Made by a program: the position numbers and the translations under genes
Notes under the pieces: generated by a model
Told to the model about the DNA's origin: nothing
The model's database searches: none
The model's input: the letters and a program-made list of their open reading frames with translations, nothing else
Shown: positions 35,463-46,900 of the stretch, in pieces
Position numbering within the stretch: position 1 is the stretch's first letter
How the letters are laid out: every line of letters begins with the position of its first letter
Assembly (NCBI GenBank): GCA_947846985.1
Contig: CANTUZ010000014.1
Coordinates: 8,301,738 to 8,365,737 of the forward strand
Source: Fratercula arctica
Taxonomy: Eukaryota; Chordata; Aves; Charadriiformes; Alcidae
DNA length: 64,000 nt
Direction of reading: 5' to 3'

Positions 35463-37430
35463 CGGGAAGGGGGGGGGGGACGTTTGCTTCCGGAAAAGCC
35501 AGAAATCAGGATTTTGGGGTGGTTTCCCCCTTTTTTGTGGGGTTTTATTTTCCCTTTTTTATTTTTTTCCCCCTTTTTTTGTATTTTTCCCCTTTTTTTC
35601 ATTTTTCCCCTTTTTTTTATTTTTCCACTTTTTTTTATTTTTTCCCTTTTTTTATCTCTCCCCCCCCCCCTTTCTCCTTTTTTTCCTGGCTTTTGTTCTT
35701 TTCCCCCTTATTTTTGGATTTTCCCCTTTATTTTTCCCCTTTTTTTTAATTTCCCCCCTTTTCTTGGCTTTTTTCCTCCCTTTTTTGTGTTTTCCCCCTT
35801 TTCTTATTTTTCCCCTTTTTTTATTTTCCCTCTTTTTATTATTTCCCCCCCCCTTTTTTTTTCCCCCTTTCCCCCTTTTCTTTATTTTCCCCTTTTTTTT
35901 TATTTCCCCCTTTTTTTATTTTTCCCTTTTTGGTGGTTTTTCCCCCCCTTTTTTTTGTCCCCTCCCCCCCTTTCCCCCCCTTTTTCTTTATTTTTTCCCC
36001 TTTTCTTTAATTTCCCCCTTTTTTTATCCCTTTCCCCCCTTTTTTTTTAGTTTTTTCCCCTTTTTTGCCTTTTATTTTTCCTTTTTTTATTTTTTACCCT
36101 TTTTCTGTATTCCCCCCTTTTTTTAACCCCCCCTTTTTTATTCCCCTTCCCCCCCCTTTTTTTTTGTTTTTTTCCCCTTTTTTGTTTTTTTTTACCCCCT
36201 TTCTTTACTTTTCCCTTTTTTTTTATTACTTCTACCCCTTTTTTCCCCCGCGGGTGCCCCCCCCCCGCCCCCCCCCAACCACCCCCCGGGTTTTGGGGCC
36301 AAACGCTGCCGATGGGGGGCAGGGACCCGCGAAGCCCCAAAAAGCCTCATTTGGCCCCTTTTGCCCAATTTTGCTCTTTTTTTCCCCCGTTTCGGAAGCG
36401 CCGCCTGAGAGGGGGGAGGAGAAACAGGGACGGGAACCCCCAAACCCCCCCAAACCCCCCCAAAAACGCCACAAAATTGACATTTCCAGGCAGAGCCCCC
36501 CCCCCCCCGTGGGATTTAGTCGTTTGGGACCCTTTTTGGGGTGAAAAACCTGGGAAAAGGCACATGGGGGGGGCGGGGCTGGCCCCCCCCCGGGCACTTG
36601 CTTTTTTGACTTTTCCCCTTCGTTTCCAACAGTTTTCCAAGAAAAACCCATAAATCTCCTTTTTTTTTTTGGCCTGGGACACCCCCCCCCAAAATCCCTC
36701 TTTTTCAACCCAAAAAAAAAATCCCTCTTTATTCCAGGAAGGGAGGGGGGAAATAGCACAACCCCCCCCCCGCAACCCCCTTTTGCTCCCAAACGGGGCG
36801 ATTTTGGGCCCCCTGAAAACGGGGGGGGTTTATTATTATTATTATGTTTATTTTTATTTCCTTTTTTTTCCCCGGCACGAGAAGGGACGGCCAATCCCGG
36901 CCGGAAATATTGGGCATTTTCCTGGGTTTTTTATATAAATATATATTAAAAATAATGTATATGAAATTGTTGGAATTTTTATTACTTTTTTTTTTTCATT
37001 TACCATCGATTTTTTTTTTTTTGCCGTTTTTTCCCCCCCCCCCCCCCCCCAAAAAAAAAAGCAGCGCCTGTTTGGGGGCTTTTCCCCCTCCTTTCTTTTC
37101 CCAAAAACCCAATTTTTCACCCCAAAAAGGGCCTGGGGGGGGGGGGATGATGACGGGGGGGGGCCAGTTCTCCAACCCCCCCTGGCCCCCCCCCCAATTT
37201 TGGGGTGAAACCCCCTGATTTGGCCAGCGGGAGGGTTTTTAACCCTTTTCTGCCCCATTTTCATCTGTATTTGGGGGGAATTGGTTAAATCCTGATTTTT
37301 GGGGGGGGGAAGGTAAAATATGGGTGGCCCCCCCAAAAAAATTGCCCCCCCCCCCCCCGCCGTTGGAAATATAGTACTATAAAATAATTTTGTACTGTAT
37401 TTATTGTGTATAACGGATTTTTTAAGAAAA
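34623..37430 (+). other. Likely BICRA 3' UTR and flank
   Basis: Long G and C homopolymers to 35500, then the polypyrimidine tract, then unique AT-rich sequence. Candidate 3' ends are ATTAAA at 36945-36950 and the AT-rich 'actataaaataattttgtac' segment near 37373-37400 just before an A run. I cannot decide which is used. The long plus-strand frame continuing past 34622 is the wrong frame left over from the exon 13 frameshift. Confidence 0.4.
35518..36250. repeat. Polypyrimidine tract, T/C runs
   Basis: About 730 bases almost free of purines on the plus strand apart from scattered A and G, made of alternating T(5-9) and C(4-10) runs. Poly-Phe/Pro frames are artefacts. Confidence 0.95.
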
Positions 37431-37554
37431 AAAAAAAAAAACAAAACGACCAAAAACCAGGAATTCTGTAATTTCCGTGATTCCGCGGGGCAGGAAAAGC
37501 CGCCAAAACCCCCCCGCGCCCGGCACCCGCAGCCACGGCCCGGCCGGTGAGTGG

Positions 37555-39125
37555 GGCTGGGGGGGCCGACCCACATCCCGCCCCACAAGTGGGGCTGGGG
37601 GTCTCGGGGGGGGACACGGGACCCAGACCCTGACCCACAAGTGGGGCTGGGGGGAGGACATGGGACCCAGACCCTGCCCCACAAGTGGGGCTGGGGGGAG
37701 GACATGGGACCCAGACCCTGCCCCACAAGTGGGGCTGGGGGGAGGACATGGGACCCACATCCCGCCCCACAAGTGGGGTTGGGGGTCTCGGGGGGGGACA
37801 CGGGACCCAGACCCTGACCCACAAGTGGGGTTGGGGGTCTCGGGGAGGGGACACGGGACCCAGATCCTGACCCACAGGTGGGGCTGGGGGGGGGGACATG
37901 GGACCCAGATCCTGCCCCACAAGTGGGGTTGGGGGTCTCAGGGGGGGGGGGGACACGGGACCCAGACCCTGCCCCACAAGTGGGGCTGGGGGGGGGACAT
38001 GGGACCCAGACCCTGCCCCACAAGTGGGGTTGGGGGGTCTCGGGGAGGGGACACGGGACCCAGATCCTGACCCACAAGTGGGGTTGGGGGGGGGACGTGG
38101 GACCCAGACCCTGCCCCACAAGTGGGGCTGGGGGTCTCGGGGGGGGGGGGGGGGGGACACGGGACCCAGATCCTGCCCCACAAGTGGGGTTGGGGGTCTC
38201 GGGGGGGGACATGGGACCCAGATCCTGCCCCACAAGTGGGGTTTGGGGGTCTCGGGGGGGGGGGGGGACACGGGACCCAGATCCTGCCCCACAAGTGGGG
38301 TTGGGGGTCTCGGGGGGGGGGGGGGACACGGGACCCAGACCCTGCCCCACAAGCGGGGTTGGGGGTCCCGGGGGGGGGGACATGGGGCCCAGACCCTGCC
38401 CCACAAGTGGGGTTGGGGGTCTCGGGGGGGGGGGACATGGGGCCCAGACCCTGACCCACAAGTGGGGCTGGGGGGTGGGACACGGGACCCAGATCCTGAC
38501 CCACAAGTGGGGTTGGGGGTCTCGGGGGGGCGGGGGGGGGGGACACGGGACCCAGATCCTGCCCCACAAGTGGGGTTGGGGGGTCTCGGGGGGGGGGGGG
38601 GGACAACGGGACCCAGACCCTGACCCACAAGCGGGGTTGGGGGTCTCGGGGGGGGGACATGGGGCCCAGACCCTGACCCACAAGTGGGGTTGGGGGTCTC
38701 GGGGGGGGGGGACATGGGGCCCAGACCCTGACCCACAAGTGGGGCTGGGGGGTGGGACACGGGACCCAGATCCTGACCCACAAGTGGGGTTGGGGGTCTC
38801 GGGGGGGGGGACACGGGACCCAGACCCTGCCCCACAAGTGGGGTTGGGGGTCTCGGGGAGGGGACACGGGACCCAGACCCTGACCCACAAGTGGGGTTGG
38901 GGGTCTCGGGGAGGGGACACGGGACCCAGACCCTGCCCCACTTGTGGGGCTGGGGGTCTCGGGGGGGGGACACAGGACCCAGACCCTGCCCCACAAGTGG
39001 GGTTGGGGGTCTCGGGGAGGGGACACGGGACCCAGACCCTGACCCACAAGTGGGGTTGGGGGTCTCGGGGGAGGGGACACGGGACCCAGACCCTGCCCCA
39101 CAAGTGGGGTCGGGGGGGGGGGGGG
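37555..39125. repeat. Minisatellite, about 50-65 bp unit, downstream of BICRA
   Basis: About 27 units carrying 'cccacaagtggggttggggg', 'tctcgggg' and 'gacacgggacccagaccctg', with G runs of 4-14 that make unit length vary. Every unit has a CCCCAC...GTGGGG hairpin core; one unit (38936-38949) has the loop inverted. It produces the long Pro/Gly frames on both strands. Confidence 0.95.
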
Positions 39126-40514
39126 GACGGGGACACACACACAGAACCGCCCCCCACCCCCTTCATTCACTTATTAATTAATTTAATTTGGCCTTTACGG
39201 CTCCGAGCCCCCGCCCCGCCCATAATTTATGCTGCGTTGTGCTAATTTTATGCTAATTTATGCTAATCAGGGCCCCGCCCCGCCCCCCGGCCACCGCCCC
39301 GGGACGGTTCGGGTTTGATTTTTTTTTTTTCCCCTCCCTTAAAAACACCCCAAAAAAGGGGAAAAAAGGAAGAAAAAAACCGCAACAAACGGCTTCGGCC
39401 GCCAGCGGCGACCCCCCCCCGCCCCCCTCGCGCTTTTTTTGGGGCAAAAAAGGCTGAAAAAAAGGCAAAAATCCACACCCCCCCGGCGCTGCCCCGGGGC
39501 GGCGGAAAAAACCCAAAACAACTTTTTTTTTGGCCTTAAATTTTTCAGTTTTGCCTCTTTTTTTTTTTTTTAATTTTTAGCTCCGTTTTTTTTTTTCATT
39601 TTTGGCTCCGGATTTTTTTTCGGTTTTGCCTCTTTTCCCCCCCTCAATTTTGGAACTTTCGGCTCCATTTTCCAGCTTCCCCCCCCCCCCCGCGAGAAAA
39701 TCCCAAAACGCCCTTTTTTCCCCTCAATTTCTTTTTTTTTTTCCCCTCAATTTTCCAGCCTTTCCCCCCCCGGAGAAAACCCCCCAAAACCCCTTTCCCC
39801 TCCCCAAAAAAAACCTTTCCCCCCCCCAAAAAAAAACCCTTTTTCTAAACTCCCCCCCCCAAAAAACCCACCCCAAAACCTCTTTTTCCCCCCCCAAAAA
39901 AAAAGCTTCCCCCCCAAAAGTCTTTTAACCCCCCCAAAACCCCCTTTTAAAACTCCCCCCAAAGAAAACCTTTTTAACCCCCCCAAAAACACCCCAAAAC
40001 CCCTTCCCCCCCCCAAAAAAAAAAAAACCTTTTAAAACTTCTCCCTCCAAAAACCCAAACTTCCCCCCCCGAAAAAAAACTTTTAACCCCCCCCAAAAAA
40101 AAAAACATTCGCCCCCCCCAAAAAACCCTTTTAAAAACTCCCCCCCAAAAAAAAACCCCTTCCCCCCCCGAAAAAACACCCCAAAACCCCTTTCCCCCCC
40201 AAAAAAAAACCCCTTTTAACCCCCCCAAAAAAAACCTTTTAACCCCCCCCAAAAAAAAAAACCCCAAACCCCCTTTTTCCCCCCCAAACCCATTCCCCCC
40301 CCCTCCATTTTTCCCACCCCCCCCCAGGACCCGCCCCCCCCTTCCCCCCCCCTCCCCCTCCCTCCCTCCTCCCTCCCAAACCCGCCCAAAAACCCTCCAT
40401 TTTTCGGGGTGTTTTTTCACCCGCCCCCCCCCCCAATTTTTTTTCCCCTCGACGCCTCGGGGACCCCCCCCCCCCCATTCCCACCCCCCCCCCCCCCCTC
40501 CCCAAAACCAAACC
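39126..40514. other. Intergenic, low-complexity DNA upstream of EHD2
   Basis: About 400 bases of T/A/C sequence, then 39540-40400 of C(5-10)/A(4-12)/T(4) runs of the type 'cccccccaaaaaaaccttttaa', then poly-C to the EHD2 start. No clear TATA box or CpG island is visible before the ATG; the EHD2 5' UTR is unresolved. Confidence 0.5.
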
Positions 40515-40913
40515 ATGTTCGGCTGGAAGCGGGGGTCCCCCAAGGCCCCCCCCGCGGCGGCGCGGACGGTGACCGAGGGGCTGCGGCGCCTCTACCAGAA
40601 GAAGCTTCTCCCCGTGGAAGAGTTTTACCGATTCCAAGATTTTCATTCCCCACCTTTGGAAGAAGCGGATTTTGAAGCCAAACCCATGATTTTAGTGGCC
40701 GGGCAATATTCCACCGGGAAAACGACTTTTATCCAATACCTGTTGGAAGAGGAAATCCCGGGGGGGGCGCGTGGGGCCCGAGCCCACCACCGACTCCTTC
40801 GTGGCCATCATGCACGGGGAGAAGGCGGGGGTCACCCCCGGCAACGCGCTGCTGGCTGACCCCCAAAAACCCTTCCGGAAACTCCAACCCTTCGGAAACG
40901 CCTTCCTCAACCG
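40515..40913 (+). CDS. EHD2: EHD2 coding exon 1, with a homopolymer frameshift
   Basis: Starts [20 protein letters not shown] and contains [20 protein letters not shown] then GQYSTGKT. After EEEIPGG an eight-G run (40760-40767) shifts frame. The second part reads [20 protein letters not shown], then [20 protein letters not shown] and NR. Length 399 is one base over the 3n+2 that exon 2 requires. Donor GTGAGTG at 40914. Confidence 0.94.
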
Positions 40914-43900
40914 GTGAGTGAGGGACCCCCCCCTCAAAAAATGGGGACCCCCCCCCCAAAAATCCCCCTAAAACAGCCCAAAAACGCTGCCCCCCCCCCC
41001 CCCCCATCCCATCACCCCAAGTGCCGTCACCTCCAGGGGGTTCCTCATCCTCGACTCCCAAAAATCCCTTCCCAAACTCCAACCCTTCGGAAACGCCTTC
41101 CTCAACCGGTGAGTGAGGGAACCCCCCCCTCAAAAAATGGGGACCCCCCCCAAAATCCCCCTAAAACAGCCCAAAAACGCTGCCCCCCCCCCCCCATCCC
41201 ATCCCATCACCCCAAGACCCATCACCTCCATGAGGTTCCTCATCGCAGATTCCCCCAAAATCCCTTCCCAAACTCCATCCCTTCGGGAATGCCTTCCTCA
41301 ACCGGTGAGTGAGGGACCCCCCCCAAAATCCCCCTAAAACAGCCCAAAAATAGGGACACCCCCCCCCCCGTTCCATCACACCAACTTCCATCAGCTCCAG
41401 GGGGTTCCTCATCACGTATCCCCCAAAAATCCCTTCCCAAACTCCATCCCTTCGGAAACGCCTTCCTCAACCGGTGAGTGAGGGACCCCCCCCTCAAAAA
41501 ATGGGGACCCCCCCCCAAAAATCCCCCTAAAACAGCCCAAAAACGCTGCCCCCCCCCCATCCCGTCCCGTCCCATCACCCCAAGTGCCATCACCTCCGGG
41601 GGGTTCCTCATCCTCGACTCCCAAAAATCCCTTCCCAAACTCCATCCCTTCGGAAATGCCTTCCTCAACTGGTGAGTGAGGGAACCCCCCCCTCAAAAAA
41701 TGGGGACCCCCCCCCAAAATCCCCCTAAAACAGCCCAAAAACGCTGCCCCCCCCTGCCCCGTCCCATCACCCCAAGTGCCGTCACCTCCGGGGGGTTCCT
41801 CATCCTCGACTCCCAAAAATCCCTTCCCAAACTCAATCCCTTTGGGAACGCCTTCCTCAATCGGGGAGTGAGGGACCCCCCCCTCTAAAAAAATGGGGAC
41901 CCCCCCAAAAATCCCCCTAAAACACCCCAAAAACGCTGCCACCCCCATCCCGTCCCATCCCCGTCCCATCACCCCAAGAGCCGTCACCTCCATGGGGGAT
42001 CCTTGTCCTTCACCCCCAAAATCCCTTCCCAAACTCCATCCCTTTGGGAACGCCATCGTCAACCGGGGGGTGAGGGACCCCCCCCTCAAAAAATGGGGAC
42101 CCCCCCCAAAATCCCCCTAAAACAGCCCAAAAATAGGGACACCCCCCCCGTTCCATCACGCCAACTTCCATCACCTCCATGAGGTTCCTCGTCACGGATC
42201 CCCCAAAATCCCTTCCCAAACTCCATCCCTTCGGGAACGCCTTCCTCAACTGGGGAGTGAGGGGACCCCCCCCTCAAAAAATGGGGACCCCCCCCAAAAA
42301 TCCCCCTAAAACAGCCCAAAAGTAGGGACACCCCCCCCCCCCCGTTCCATCACACCAACTTCCATCAGCTCCGGGGGGTTCCTCATCCTCGACTCCCAGA
42401 AATCCCTTCCCAAACTCCATCCCTTTGGGAACGCCGCCCTCAACCGGGGAGTGAGGGACCCCCCCGGACCCCCCCTTCGACCCCCCCAAAAATGGGCCCC
42501 CCCACACAATGGGGGTCTGCCTCAGCCCCCCCCCAAACGCCCGCCCCCCCTTCTCCAGGGGAATCCCGGATTTCACCTTCCGTTTCTCTGCGATTTCCCC
42601 GTTTTTTGATACTTTGGGTTAAGCCCCAAAACGGGGGGGGGGCAGGAGACACCCCCCTTCCCCCCCCCCCCCCCCCGAGGACAGGGACCCCCTCCATGGA
42701 CAGGGCCCCCCCCCCCGGGAACAGGGGACCCCCCCCCGAGGACAGAGACCCCCCCCGAGGACAGGGGACCCCTCCCCGGGGACAGGGGACCCCCCCCCCG
42801 AGGACAGGAGACCCCCCCCCCGAGGACAAGGACCCCCCCCCGAGGACAGGGGACCCCCCCCAAGGACAGAGACCCCCCCCGGGGACAGGGGAACCCCCCC
42901 CCGAGGACAGGGACACCCCCCCCCCGAGGACAGGAGACCCCCCCCCCGAGGACAGGGACCCCCCCCCGAGGACAGGGGACACCCCCCCCCGAGGACAGGA
43001 GACCCCCCCCCGAGGACAGGGGACCCCCCCCCCGGGGACAGGGGAACCCCCCCCAAGGACAGAGACCCCCCCAACGGGGACAGGGGACCCCCCCCCCAGG
43101 GACAGAGACCCCCCCCGAGGACAGAGACCCCCCCCTGAGGACAGGGGAACCCCCCCCCGAGGACAGAGACCCCCCCCTGAGGACAAGGACCCCCCCCCGG
43201 CGCTTTGTGGGCCCCATTCGGGGATCCCCCCCGTGGGAATTGTTGGGGGGGGGGGGAGGGGGGGGGATGAGCCAGGGCTCAGGAATGCGGCCCCCGAGCC
43301 AAGGGCCCCCCCCCGCCCCCTCCCCCCCCCCGGGGCCGCCTCGGAAAGACGCCGTCAGCGGGAGGGGCCCCCCCCCCGGCCGAAAAAACACCCCCCCGGG
43401 CCGAAAAAACACCCCCCCGCCCGAATAAATACCCCCCCGACCCCCCCCCAGCCGAATAAATACCCCCCCACGGCCCTCCCCGACCCCCCCAGCCCCATTA
43501 ACAACCCCCCCCCCGAAAGGACAGGGGTGGGGGCCGCCCCCCCCCCCCCCCCCCCGCAGCCCCAGCCTCCGGGGGGGGGGGTCTGAAGCGTTTTGGGGGA
43601 GTTTATGGGGGTTTCAGGGGTCCGGGGGGGTCTAGGAGGGATCTGGGGGGGGTCAAGATGGGGTGGGGGGGGTCCAGGGGGGCCTGGGGAGGTCTGGAGG
43701 GGTCCGGGGGGTTGGGGGTCCGGGCGGGGGGCTGGGGGGGTTTAGATGGGGTCTGGAGGGGTCCGAAAGGGTTTGGGGGGGTCTGGGGGGTCCGGGGGGA
43801 TCTGGGGGGGTCTGAAGGGGTTTGGGGGGGGGGTTTAAGGGGGTCTAGAGGGGTCCGGGGGGGGGGGGTCGGGGGGGGTCTAAAGGGGTCCTGGGGGATC

Positions 43901-46900
43901 TGAAGGGGTTTGGGGGGGTCTGATGGGGTCCGGGGGGGTCCCGGGGGAGGGGTGGGGGGGGGGTTTAGAGGGGGTCTGGGGGGGGTCTAGAGGGCTCCTC
44001 GGGGGGGTCTGGGGGCCTGGGGGGGGTCTAAGGGGGTTTGAGGGGTCCGGGGGGGGGGGGGCGTCTGTGGGGTCTTGGAAGGGTTCGGGGGGGGTCGGGG
44101 GGGGTCTAAGGGGGTTTGGGGGTGTCCGGGGGGGGGTCGGTAAGTGTGTCCCCCCCCCGCAGGTTCGTGTGCGCCCACCTCCCCAACCAGGTGCTGGAGA
44201 GCATCAGCCTCATCGACACCCCCGGCATCCTCTCGGGGGCCAAGCAGCGCGTCAGCCGCGGTGAGGGGGGGCCCGCACCCCCCGCACCCCCCCGCACCCC
44301 CCCGGACCCCCCGGACACCCCCGGACACCCCCGGACCCCCCCGGACCCCCCCGCACCCCCCGGACACCCCCGGACACCCCCGGACCCCCCCGCACCCCCC
44401 TGCACCGCCACGGACCCCCCCGCACCCCCCGGACCCCCCGGACCCCCCGGACACCCCCCCGCACCCCCCGGACACCCCCGGACCCCCCCGGACCCCCCCG
44501 CACCCCCCCGCACCCCCCCGGACCCCCCGGACACCCCCGGACCCCCCCGGACCCCCCCGCACCCCCCCGCACCCCCCTGCACCCCCCGGACCCCCCCGCA
44601 CCCCCCCGCACCCCCCTGCACCCCCCGGACCCCCCCGCACCCCCCCGGACCCCCCGGACACCCCGCACCCCCCCGCACCGCCACGGACCCCCCCGGACCC
44701 CCCGGACACCCCCGCACCCCCCCGCACCGCCACGGACCCCCCCGGACCCCCCGGACACCCCCGCACCCCCCTGCACCCCCCGGACCGCCACGGACCCCCC
44801 CACACCCGGGGGGGGGGCATGCAAAAAGGGGAGGGGGGGGGGCGAGGTGTAAAGGGGAGAAACGGGGGGGGTCCTGGGGGGGCAAAGCGGGGTGTAAATG
44901 GGGGGGGGGCGAGGTGTAAAGGGGGGAAATGGGGGGTCCTGGGGGGCCAAGTGGGGTGTAAATGGGGGGGGGGTGGTGAGGTGTAAAGGGGGGAAATGGG
45001 GGGGGGAGGTGTAATTTGGGGGGGGCACAAAAAGGGGGGGCGCGGTGTAAAGGGGAGAAATGGGGGGGTCCTGGGGGGGCAAAGCGGGGTGTAAATGGGG
45101 GGGGCAAGGTGTAAAGGAGGGAAATGGGGGGTCCTGGGGGGCCAAGTGGGGTGTAAATGGGGGGGGGGGGGATGAGGTGTAAAGGGGGGAAATGGGGGGG
45201 GGAGGTGTAATTTGGGGGGGGGCACAAAAAGGGGGGGCGAGGTGTAAAGGGGAGAAATGGGGGGGTCCTGGGGGGGCAAAGCGGGGTGTAAATGGGGGGG
45301 GGGGGGGGGGCGAGGTGTAAGGGGGGGTGTAAATGCCCCCCCCCCCCCATCCCCGGGGCTGCAGCCAATTTCCCAGGCCCGGCCCCCCCCCGGCCCCCCC
45401 CCGTTTTCCGTCCCCACCCCAGAACCCGCGGCCGCTGCCAGGAGCCGCTGCCAAGGGCCGGGGGGGGGGGGGGGGGGGCGGATTTGGGCTGTTTTGGCTG
45501 GAAATGGGGGGGGTGGAGAAAAAAAAGGGGGGGGGTGGGAAAAGCCGGGGGGGGGGTGGGAAAATGAGCGGGGGGGGGTTGGGAAAATTGGGGGGGGGGG
45601 CGCTGGGAAAAAAGGCCGGGGCGGGGGGGGAAGGGCTGGATCGGGGCCGCGTTCCCGGCCCGGGGGGGGGCAGGGGCGGGGGGGGGGCACAGGAATGGGG
45701 CCTTTGGGGATTTTTCGCCGCTTTTTTCCTTTTTTGGTGCTTTTTTCGGGCACTCGGGGCCGCCCGCGGGGGGGGGGGGGGGGGGGGGGGGGGGGCTGGG
45801 AGCGGGATCAGGGTCGGGATCGGGATTGGGGGGGGATCGGGATCAGGGTCAGGACTGGGGTCAGAATCGGGATTGGGATCCGGGTGGGATCGGGATCGGG
45901 GTCAGGATCAGGGTCAGGGTCGGGGTCAGGCTGGGATTGGGGTTGGGGTGGGATCAGGGTCAGGATTAGGGTGGGATTGGGGTGGGATCGGGGTGGAATC
46001 GAGATCAGGATCAGGGTCGGGATTAGGGTCAGGATTGGGGTGGGATTGGGACTGGGATCAGGGTCAGGATTGGGGTGGGATGGGGGTCGGGATCGGGGTG
46101 GGATCGGGGTCAGGATCAGGGTTGGGATTAGGGTCAGGATTGGGGTGGGATTGGGACTGGGATCAGGGTCAGGATCAGGGTTGGGATTGGGGTCAGGATC
46201 AGGATCAAGGCTGAGTTTGGGATTTGGGATTTGATTTGGGGTCGGGATCGGGGTCAGGATTGGGATAAGGGTCAGGATCAGGGCCAAGGCTGGGGTTGGA
46301 ATTGGGGTTGGGATTGGGGTTGGATTTTGGGGTTCCAGTTGGGATTAGGGTCGGGTTTGAGGTTGGGATTGGGATCGGGGTTGGATTTTGTGCTCAGGGT
46401 TGGGATTGGGGTTGGATTTGGGATTCCAGTTGGGATTAGGGTTGGATTTTGGGGTTGGGGTTGGGATTGGGGTTGGATTTGAGGTTCTGGTTGGGTTTGG
46501 GGTTCCAGTTGGGATTAGGGCTGGATTTTGGGGTTGGGATTGGGATCGGGGTTGGATTTGAGGTTCCGGTTGGGATTAGGGTTGGATTTTGGGGTTCCAG
46601 TTGGGATTAGGGTTGGATTTTGAGGTTGGGATTGGGATTGGGGTGGGATTTGGGGGTTCCGGTTGGGATCAGGGCTGGATTTCGGGGTTGGGGTTGGGAT
46701 GGGGGTGGGATTTGGGGGTTCCGTCTGCGCTCCAGGACCGCCTTGAGTTTGGGCTGCGGATGCGGTGACGGATTCGGGGGTTTCCCACCCCCCTCCCCCG
46801 CATCCCCCCCCACCCCCCCTCCCCCCCAACACGCCCCATATCCCCCCCCTTCCCCCCCCTCCCCCTCCCCCCCAACACACCCCATATCCCCCCCTTCCCC

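Noticed and set aside
36854..39245. Up to 770-aa Pro/Gly frames
   Set aside because: Translations of the 37.5-39.1 kb array; no conserved features and unit length varies.
46100..46720. GATTAGGGT-like interstitial telomere repeat
   Set aside because: TTAGGG appears only sporadically within GGGATY/GGGTCA units; no run of TTAGGG.
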